From Chitinophagales bacterium (lineage in GTDB: Bacteria > Bacteroidota > Bacteroidia > Chitinophagales > Chitinophagaceae): a stretch of DNA of 5,009 nucleotides. Of the stretch, positions 1 to 5,009 are shown piece by piece. Positions within the stretch are counted from its first letter, which is position 1, and every line of letters begins with the position of its first letter. A program made the translations under genes and the position numbers. The notes beneath the pieces are model-generated. The model saw nothing but the letters and a program-made list of their open reading frames with translations. It was not told where the DNA came from and did no database searches. The stretch spans positions 1 to 5,009 of the forward strand of contig JAATGW010000648.1 in the NCBI GenBank assembly GCA_015654495.1. Reading direction: 5' to 3'.

Positions 1-1
1 A

Positions 2-457
2 AGAAAAGCAACACTGAAAGATCTCGACACGCTTTTAAGCTTTGAACAGGGAATAGTTCAGTCAGAACGTCCGTTTGATCCCACGCTAATGGATGGCGAA
101 CCACATTATTATGATCTGGAAGCACTTCTTAATTCGCCCGACGCATATGTTGTTGTTGCCGAAACTGAAAACAAGATCATTGGTTCCGGTTACGTTAAAA
201 TCAGGAAGGCAGATCCCTGGTTAAAACATGAACTTTATGCCTATATGGGTTTTATGTATGTGGAACCTGCTTACCGGGGTCAGGGAATAATCAAAAAGAT
301 TCTGGATGAACTTTATATATGGATACGTGCGAAAAACATCAAAGAAGTAAGGCTTGAAGTTTATGCGGCCAATGCTCCTGCAATCCAGGCATATACCAGG
401 GCGGGATTCAAACCTAATATGCTGGAGATGAGGATGGAACTGGACCTAAACGTTTAA
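2..457 (+). CDS. GNAT-family N-acetyltransferase, 5' partial
   Basis: This gene is predicted to transfer an acetyl group from acetyl-CoA to an amine of a small molecule or protein; the substrate cannot be told. The frame is open from base 2, and the residues before the ATG at 89 (RKATLKDLDTLLSFEQG and onward) read as the first beta strand and helix of a GNAT fold. The true start is therefore just outside the window, and the ATG at 89 is internal. 151 residues are visible, close to a full single-domain GNAT. The central strand MGFMYVEPAYRGQGI leads into the acetyl-CoA pyrophosphate loop RGQGII; the last position is Ile where Gly or Ala is more common. The C-terminal motif NAPAIQAYTRAGF is the classic GNAT motif B region. 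The stop TAA (455-457) and the last two codons (Asn-Val) lie inside a heptamer repeat. The next gene converges on it with a 3-bp gap. Family call is firm; substrate is unknown. Confidence 0.93.
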   Translation, partial: RKATLKDLDTLLSFEQGIVQSERPFDPTLMDGEPHYYDLEALLNSPDAYVVVAETENKIIGSGYVKIRKADPWLKHELYAYMGFMYVEPAYRGQGIIKKILDELYIWIRAKNIKEVRLEVYAANAPAIQAYTRAGFKPNMLEMRMELDLNV

Positions 458-476
458 CGTTCAATGTTCAACGTTT
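449..476. repeat. Tandem heptamer array AACGTTN (four units) at a convergent gene junction
   Basis: Four head-to-tail 7-bp units are visible: AACGTTT (449-455), AACGTTC (456-462), AATGTTC (463-469) and AACGTTT (470-476). The stop codons of both convergent genes fall inside the array. Because the core AACGTT is self-complementary, 448-454 can pair with 470-476 (7 bp), followed after one mismatch by a 5-bp inner stem (456-460 with 464-468, one G-U pair) around a 3-nt loop. This could act as a weak two-way transcription end, but only a short T run (474-477) follows on the + strand and there is no GC-rich stem. A related array lies at 1149-1183. Confidence 0.75.
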
Positions 477-1090
477 TCAAAGAAAGAAACATCAAGAAAT
501 AATCTCTCGTCTTTCTGGTCTTTTCCAAGATGAAAAACTTTTACTACACCGCCGACATGCATCAGCTGTTCCGGTATTTTATCTTTAGTCTTATCGTGAG
601 CAATCAGGAATTTTTCTTCGGATACCGAATTTCTAATTTCATAAATATCATACTGATCCATAATCGGCACGGGAATCAGGGTCATCACACTGCCCACCAT
701 TACGGGAATCAGAATAAACCCGCTAAGTTCTGATTTCATATCCAGATGAACAGGTGTACCCGTAAGAATCAAACTCTGGTTTTTCGTTGCACCGGCTTTT
801 GCTTCTGCAGGGCTAACTCTTATGGCTTTGTATTTCTGATAGGTTTTTGCCGCAGCTTCGTCCAGTTTTGAAATAATCTGCTCCTGATCCGATGGAGCCA
901 GTTTCGAAATGGCCATATCAAGATAAAGCATGGCTTTTTGCTTGTCACCATACAGACCAGCTACTTTTTCTAATTCAGCATCAGCAATTTTTCCGTCGTC
1001 TTCATGCGTAAAAAAATTAAAAAACCTGCCGCCATTATCCAGGGATTTTAATGCTTCAGCAACCGATAAATAGGGTTGTATTTTTTTCAT
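461..1090 (-). CDS. Conserved-looking hypothetical protein with degenerate EF-hand-like loop
   Basis: I do not recognise an established family name for this 209-residue protein. It has no signal peptide and looks cytoplasmic. The N-terminal part (residues 1-90) is predicted helical and contains LDNGGRFFNFF (17-27), then residues 28-39, THEDDGKIADAE. That stretch fits the EF-hand spacing at positions 3, 5, 6, 8 and 12 (Glu, Asp, Gly, Ile, Glu) but has Thr instead of Asp at position 1. Residues 107-152 look beta-rich; the hydrophobic run at 122-144 contains three prolines and charged neighbours, so it is more likely buried strands than a membrane helix. The ATG at 1090-1088 follows an AT-rich leader with no Shine-Dalgarno. 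The final residues Asn-Val-Glu-His and the TGA stop are encoded by the heptamer array. If that TGA were lost, the frame would run only four more codons to a TAG. The gene is convergent with the acetyltransferase and divergent from the A2M gene, so it is probably its own transcript. Confidence 0.82.
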   Translation of the reverse strand: MKKIQPYLSVAEALKSLDNGGRFFNFFTHEDDGKIADAELEKVAGLYGDKQKAMLYLDMAISKLAPSDQEQIISKLDEAAAKTYQKYKAIRVSPAEAKAGATKNQSLILTGTPVHLDMKSELSGFILIPVMVGSVMTLIPVPIMDQYDIYEIRNSVSEEKFLIAHDKTKDKIPEQLMHVGGVVKVFHLGKDQKDERLFLDVSFFENVEH

Positions 1091-1148
1091 TATCTAATAT
1101 TACTATAATTTCCAAATAAACAATATAGCTATAAATTAATTACCGGGG
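1091..1148. promoter_or_regulatory. AT-rich divergent intergenic region, probable promoter area
   Basis: This stretch between the divergent starts at 1090 and 1226 is strikingly AT-rich, especially 1091-1140. It contains a perfect 10-bp palindrome, TATAGCTATA, at 1124-1133. On the - strand TTTATTTG (1120-1113) differs at one position from the Bacteroidota -7 consensus TAnnTTTG, but I find no convincing TTG element at the expected distance upstream. The promoter role rests mainly on position and composition; no single promoter can be assigned with confidence. Confidence 0.35.
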
Positions 1149-1183
1149 TTCGTTCAACGTTAAACGTTAAACGTTGAACTTTT
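1149..1183. repeat. Second tandem heptamer array AACGTTN with degenerate edges
   Basis: The 7-bp units are TTCGTTC (1149-1155, degenerate), AACGTTA (1156-1162), AACGTTA (1163-1169), AACGTTG (1170-1176) and AACTTTT (1177-1183, degenerate). The period and core are the same as in the array at 449-476, so the two arrays bracket the - strand gene. The array lies in the divergent intergenic region, 43 bp before the A2M start codon. Confidence 0.75.
1152..1179. other. Perfect 10-bp inverted repeat with 8-nt loop upstream of the A2M gene
   Basis: GTTCAACGTT (1152-1161) is the exact reverse complement of AACGTTGAAC (1170-1179), with an 8-nt spacer (1162-1169). A TTTT run (1180-1183) follows on the + strand, giving a terminator-like outline, but no gene on the + strand ends nearby. 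It could be a leader hairpin of the A2M transcript, a regulator binding site, or a by-product of the palindromic heptamers. The structure is visible directly; its role is not known. Confidence 0.5.
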
Positions 1184-1225
1184 ATGTAATTTTCAAACTT
1201 TCAGCATCTTCCCCGAAAGCTGCAT

Positions 1226-1285
1226 ATGAAGAAAACTTCTACCCTCGCCCTGCTGTCATTTCTTTTTCACAACCTTTTATTCAGT
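1226..1285 (+). other. Sec signal peptide of the A2M-like protein
   Basis: The first residues MKKTSTLALLSFLFHNLLFS have a lysine pair followed by a hydrophobic core, then QG. Signal peptidase I cleavage after Ser20, with Leu18 and Ser20 at -3 and -1, is plausible. There is no cysteine near the cleavage site, so this is not a lipoprotein signal, unlike several proteobacterial A2M proteins. Export supports a periplasmic or surface role. The exact cleavage position is an estimate by eye. Confidence 0.75.
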
Positions 1286-3496
1286 CAGGGTATCATACCG
1301 CCGAAAACCTGGGAAGATATTGAAGGCGATATTGCAGCGAGAAGAAATCTGGTTGGCAACCAGAAAATACTAACTGATTGGAAGGAAAATAGCATGAGGA
1401 AAAATGACGAAGCTTCTTTCTTAAGAACGATGTATGACCTGATGCTTATAGCTGACCGGAGAACCGAAGATACCCTATACTGGAAAAATGCCGTTTATCT
1501 CGACAGTATTATCGCTGACAAAACAGCTTCTGACCAGATCAGATCAGCTGCCTGTCTCCTGAAAGCCAGGCGGATTCTTGGTTACAGATCGCAGTTCCAT
1601 AACAGAAACAATAAGAACCTAATAGCCAACTATCATCCGGTATACAAGTATAACCTGATGATGGCTTCCTCTCTCGACAGTCTAACCATTTTTCATTTTG
1701 AAAAAGCAATTTCATTTAGCCAAAGCTCAAAAAATAAAGATGCGGTCAAATACCTCTGGCTAAGTTTTGATCCGCTTCAATTTTTATTCAGACCCGATTT
1801 CACTGATATCATTTTTGCAGAAGAAACCCATTTTCTTGAACTCATCAATCAGAAAAAAACTATCACTAAGGTTCCGGATTGGATTAAATCAGATGCTGAG
1901 CAGTTTTTCCGGCCTCAGACAGCATGGAAGGAATTTACGCTACAGGAACAGAAAATTTATTCAGCGTACAGGCAATGGGCGAACTATCATGCGGCAGAAC
2001 CATTTGTTTATTTTTTCATCGAGACTATGGCACGCAAATGCCTTTATAATGGCATTTATCAACACGAAGAATTTCAGGAAGAATATGCAATCTATCTTCA
2101 AAAACTTAGCTCTTCCCCATTTACCGCCGCAAGGGCAAATGGAATTTATCAGCTATGTTTATTATGGAACCGGCAGGCCAAATCATATAATCCCGTTTCT
2201 AAAGATTACAACAACTATCACTACAGGTCAATCAAAACAGGATTTGATACTACATATCGCTATTACTATGTAAAAGCGCTTCAGCTCTTTGAGTCCAACG
2301 AAAAAACCCTTGACAGCTTTCCGTTTATGAAAGGGATCCTTTTGAAAATGAGGAATGCGATAAAAAAATCAACTTTAAGTTTAAGTTCTAAAACCTATTT
2401 ATTGCCTGGAGAACCTCAGCTGCTCTTTCTTCAGTTCAGAAATATCAAACAGGTTCATTACCGCCTGGTACGCATAAATCACTCAAATAATTATTCGGGC
2501 ATAAGAACTGAAGATTTCATTTATTATCTTAAATCTCCGGCATTGAAAGATTCAGTCATTACAATTCCGGCGGAGCATGACTATCAGCTACACAACAGCT
2601 ACCTGAAATTAGGCTCACTCAACCCGGGTCGTTATTTGCTGATCTACTCTGATTCAGCTATTGCAACCACGAATACTTATCTCAGGCATTTAATTCTAAA
2701 CGTCACGGATATTGCTGTAATCAATAATAATGAACAGGTTTATATCCTGAGCAGGAAAACAGGTTTTCCGGTTGAAAATGCTTCAGCGGTTGAATACAGA
2801 ATCCAAACAAACAATTCTTCCATATACGATACAATCGTTTCAAAACCTCAGAGAATCGCAGCTGACGGATCGCTGATAACAAAATCGTCTGCGCGTCAGA
2901 TACTGGTGACAACTGCAATAGATACTTTCTTTACCGCCCTCAATCAGTCCGGTACTGGTCAGCCCTATGAAATTTATAATAAAGATGAATATGATGACCT
3001 TAATGAATATTATGAGGATAATATTAGGCTGCACATTTTTACCGACCGCGCTATCTACAGACCAGGGCAAACTGTTTTTTACAAAGGAATTTTTCTTACC
3101 AACAATCCGTATACCGGCGAGCAGGTGGTTCTCAACTGGAAGAATCTTCAGTTCTCCTTTTTCAGGAAACTGTTTTATAAGGCGCTCGTAAAATTGAGTA
3201 AACAGAAAATAGAACTCTCCATTGATGATCCTTTTGGAAGGGAAATGGACAGCCTGAAAATACTACCAAACAAGTACGGCTCATTTACAGGTGCATTTAA
3301 AATACCGAAAGATGCGGCAACAGGTGAATGGGAAATTTCTTCTTTGGATTTTGACAACGCTGATGAAAACAGTGGAACATTTATGGTTGAAGAATACAAG
3401 AGACCTGGCTTTTCCCTCAGCCTGGAAAAACCAACGACCGAAAAAACACTTGGCGATTCTTTTTCAGTGAAAGTAAAAGTCAAATCCTTTGCCTGA
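1226..3496 (+). CDS. Alpha-2-macroglobulin family protein, N-terminal part ending at an in-frame TGA
   Basis: Bacterial A2M-like proteins are large multi-domain proteins of the periplasm or cell surface, thought to trap proteases or to act in envelope defence. This 756-residue stretch is the N-terminal part. Residues 1-20 form a Sec signal. Residues about 23-385 are mostly helical and not recognised. From about 385 an MG1-like beta domain follows (TYLLPGEPQLLFLQFRNI). Near 493-530 comes a domain with SRKTGFPVENA, as in carboxypeptidase-regulatory-like folds. The MG2 hallmark FTDRAIYRPGQTVFYKG lies at about 605-621, and VEEYKRPGF (721-729) marks the usual MG2/MG3 boundary. The protein stops at codon 757 in the first strands of MG3 (KVKVKSFA, then TGA). 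The same frame continues without another stop to the window end, so this is a broken or misread part of a longer gene, not a complete protein. The start ATG has no upstream in-frame alternative and no clear Shine-Dalgarno. Confidence 0.9.
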   Translation: MKKTSTLALLSFLFHNLLFSQGIIPPKTWEDIEGDIAARRNLVGNQKILTDWKENSMRKNDEASFLRTMYDLMLIADRRTEDTLYWKNAVYLDSIIADKTASDQIRSAACLLKARRILGYRSQFHNRNNKNLIANYHPVYKYNLMMASSLDSLTIFHFEKAISFSQSSKNKDAVKYLWLSFDPLQFLFRPDFTDIIFAEETHFLELINQKKTITKVPDWIKSDAEQFFRPQTAWKEFTLQEQKIYSAYRQWANYHAAEPFVYFFIETMARKCLYNGIYQHEEFQEEYAIYLQKLSSSPFTAARANGIYQLCLLWNRQAKSYNPVSKDYNNYHYRSIKTGFDTTYRYYYVKALQLFESNEKTLDSFPFMKGILLKMRNAIKKSTLSLSSKTYLLPGEPQLLFLQFRNIKQVHYRLVRINHSNNYSGIRTEDFIYYLKSPALKDSVITIPAEHDYQLHNSYLKLGSLNPGRYLLIYSDSAIATTNTYLRHLILNVTDIAVINNNEQVYILSRKTGFPVENASAVEYRIQTNNSSIYDTIVSKPQRIAADGSLITKSSARQILVTTAIDTFFTALNQSGTGQPYEIYNKDEYDDLNEYYEDNIRLHIFTDRAIYRPGQTVFYKGIFLTNNPYTGEQVVLNWKNLQFSFFRKLFYKALVKLSKQKIELSIDDPFGREMDSLKILPNKYGSFTGAFKIPKDAATGEWEISSLDFDNADENSGTFMVEEYKRPGFSLSLEKPTTEKTLGDSFSVKVKVKSFA
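3494..3496 (+). other. In-frame TGA interrupting the A2M gene
   Basis: This is the only stop in the A2M frame across 1,261 codons. The reading frame is the same on both sides, so it is a nonsense codon and not a frameshift. The surrounding protein reads VKVKSFA-stop-LALNNIPVKYQV. Related MG3 domains usually have glycine at this point (pattern Y/F-A-G before the next strand), so GGA to TGA, a single G-to-T change, is the simplest origin. A sequencing or assembly error is equally possible. Confidence 0.85.
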
Positions 3497-5009
3497 CTTG
3501 CATTAAATAATATTCCCGTGAAATACCAGGTAAGCGTGACCGGATCAGCCCGGATTTTTGAAAACGGGAAATGGACTTACAGGAACCGGAATGAAACGCT
3601 GATTGATTCGGAAGCATATACTGACGATAAGGGCGAATTGCTGATCCCGGTCATTGATAGTTTAATTAAAAGAACAGACAGTTCTGACGAAGATGATCAG
3701 GTTCAGTATTATACCATCAATGCAGAAGCAATTGATGCGACCGGAGAAAGCCATGAAGAAGAAGTTCAGATCAGTCTTTCAACTAAACCCGTACAAATCA
3801 GTGCGTCGATACCACGGACAATTGAAAGAAATAATTTCGGGCCGATAAGAATTTCAACAAATTCAGATCCCGGAGGAGCGCTGAAAAAATTGGTAACGAT
3901 AAAGTTATACCGGAATCAGGCAAAACAATATCGTAGCCTGGATCAATGGCCTGATACAGATGTGATGTTATACTCCAGAGGCGAGCTTGAATCCGGCTTT
4001 CCTGATTATTTTTCTGATAGCCGTGAAACTGCGGATACTGAAAAATTACTGCTGTATGAAACCAGTCTGCATACAGGAGGCACGGAACTTTTATCCATTC
4101 CGGTTGAAATATTAACGACGGGGAATTATTCAATCGAAATAAATTCAATCGACAATGGAAAAATCACAGGCGAATTCAATCGTTCATTTTCAGTTTACGA
4201 TCAGAAAGCCGGAACGATTCCCGATCTGGCCCAGGACCTGACATATCTTCCATTCAACTATACAGAAACCGGAAAGGAACTCACCTGGATAACGGGTACA
4301 AAAAAGAGCCGGATATATTGTCTTTACCACCTGGCTTACTTCGTAAAACTAAAATCGGGAATAAAATTAATCAATACCTACAATCTGAGGATCGAAAACC
4401 AGGGACTGAATGAATGGAAATTCAAACTGCCTCACAATGCTGTTTCCACCGCAAAAATAAACCGCATTTATATTTTCAATGGCGACCTCAGTATTTCAGA
4501 ACAGGATATTTATATTAATCAAACTTCCAACTCAGATCCCGAAATAGTTGTTGAACACTACAGGCAAAAAATGCTGCCTGGCGCAACCGAAAATTTTACA
4601 GTAACCATAAGAACAAATGATGTTAATACTGCTGCCGAGCTGATGACAACTATGTATGATGCTTCACTGGACAAACTTGCCGAACATAAATGGGTGAAAC
4701 CACATGTCCGGAATTATTTTTATGTAAGAACCAACTGGCAGCGTGTTCTCAATTCCAATAACAGCAACTATGCATGGTATGATCCAGAAGACTTAAACAT
4801 TTCTTTGTCTGCACAAAAACTCAGGATCTGGTGGATGGATTCTTCAATTTCAAGCGGTTTTTTAAACAGCGGTGACGATGACTTTCAATCTGTTTCTTCC
4901 GGACTTCAGGGGAAAGCTGCCGGTGTTCAGGTGCTGCAAACAAGTGGACTTGACGAGGTAGTCGTTGTTGGTTATGCCACAACGCGGCTGCAGGGCGTAA
5001 CTACTGCAT
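3497..5009 (+). CDS. Alpha-2-macroglobulin family protein, middle part after the TGA, 3' partial
   Basis: This is the direct in-frame continuation of the A2M gene; all 504 codons to the right edge are open. It resumes mid-domain in MG3 (LALNNIPVKYQVSVTG), continues through further beta-rich macroglobulin-like segments, and reaches VVEHYRQKMLPGATENFTV (about 4549-4605), which resembles the start of a later MG domain. After the tract LRIWWMD (about 4830-4850) comes a Ser/Asp-rich linker and the TonB-plug-like phrases LQGKAAGVQV and DEVVVVGYATT. The remainder, including any thiol-ester or terminal MG domains, lies beyond the window. Taken alone it has no signal peptide and begins inside a domain. 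The nearest in-frame start-like codon is GTG at 3518 with no Shine-Dalgarno, so independent expression of a working protein is unlikely. Best annotated together with 1226-3496 as one interrupted gene. Confidence 0.85.
4901..4984 (+). other. TonB-plug-like phrases within the A2M-like protein
   Basis: Codons 1226-1236 of the joined frame read GLQGKAAGVQV and codons 1244-1253 read EVVVVGYATT. Both resemble phrases of SusC/RagA-type outer-membrane receptors: the first the ALQGRVAGVQV part of the plug, the second the DEVVVVGYGTQ stretch just before it. In those receptors the VVVVGYGT phrase comes first and the LQG phrase follows about 30 residues later; here the order is reversed and the gap is only 7 residues. 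A plug domain cannot be confirmed because the window ends 8 codons later. Confidence 0.7.

Noticed and set aside
695..725. Hydrophobic run in the 209-residue protein (residues 122-144) as a membrane helix
   Set aside because: It contains three prolines and fits alternating buried strands; no signal peptide or second membrane segment supports a membrane protein.
530..733. Short + strand frame opposite the 209-residue gene
   Set aside because: It is antisense to a better supported gene and its His/Asn/Tyr-rich product looks like a reverse reading of that gene.
1187..1194. TAATTTTC as a -7 promoter element for the A2M gene
   Set aside because: It differs at the final G of TAnnTTTG, and the only nearby TTG (1174-1176) is about 10 bp upstream, too close for the usual spacing.
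1767..2273. Alternative + strand open frame of 168 codons
   Set aside because: It lies fully inside the A2M gene in another frame, and the product has the scattered basic and aromatic composition of a shadow frame.
3494..3496. TGA read as selenocysteine or as a reassigned codon (for example UGA = Gly as in SR1/Gracilibacteria)
   Set aside because: The expected residue is Gly, not Cys, and the AT-rich sequence just after the TGA shows no convincing SECIS-like stem. Only one in-frame TGA occurs in all the coding sequence here, far too few for genome-wide reassignment, and the proteins look like Bacteroidota.
3480..3520. Frameshift as the cause of the A2M interruption
   Set aside because: The downstream translation that matches the domain is in the same frame as the upstream part, so no base gain or loss is needed.
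3798..4148. Antisense open frame of 116 codons on the - strand
   Set aside because: It lies wholly opposite the continuing A2M coding sequence, its translation resembles no family I know, and it is best explained as a shadow frame.

Overview
The window looks like a chromosomal segment from a member of the Bacteroidota. The main evidence is the large exported alpha-2-macroglobulin (A2M)-like protein on the right. It carries the phrase DEVVVVGYATT next to LQGKAAGVQV, and such phrases are typical of SusC/RagA-type TonB plug segments in that phylum. The moderately AT-rich composition, the absence of clear Shine-Dalgarno sequences before the starts, and a Sec signal ending in FSQG all agree. Genus cannot be read from the sequence.

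Layout from left to right. (1) Positions 2-457, + strand: a GNAT-family N-acetyltransferase whose first few residues lie beyond the left edge. (2) Positions 461-1090, - strand: a 209-residue protein of unknown function with a degenerate EF-hand-like loop, convergent with the acetyltransferase and only 3 bp from its stop. (3) Positions 1091-1225: a divergent intergenic region with a very AT-rich half, which probably holds promoters, and a heptamer-repeat hairpin. (4) From 1226 to the right edge, + strand: one long reading frame for an A2M-family protein. A single in-frame TGA at 3494-3496 interrupts it, and the same frame then stays open for 504 codons to the window end. Automated annotation would split it into a 756-residue protein and a separate 3'-side fragment.

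The features most worth a second look are as follows. The TGA sits where related MG3 domains usually have glycine, so a GGA-to-TGA change (a real nonsense mutation or a sequence error) is the simplest reading. The TonB-plug-like phrases lie inside the A2M protein and in the reverse of their usual SusC order. Short tandem arrays of the heptamer AACGTTN flank the - strand gene on both sides, and the left array supplies the last codons and the stop codons of both convergent genes.

The three genes show no obvious shared pathway. The A2M protein would work in the periplasm or at the cell surface, while the acetyltransferase and the 209-residue protein look cytoplasmic. I see no RNA genes, CRISPR arrays, insertion-sequence genes or phage genes.
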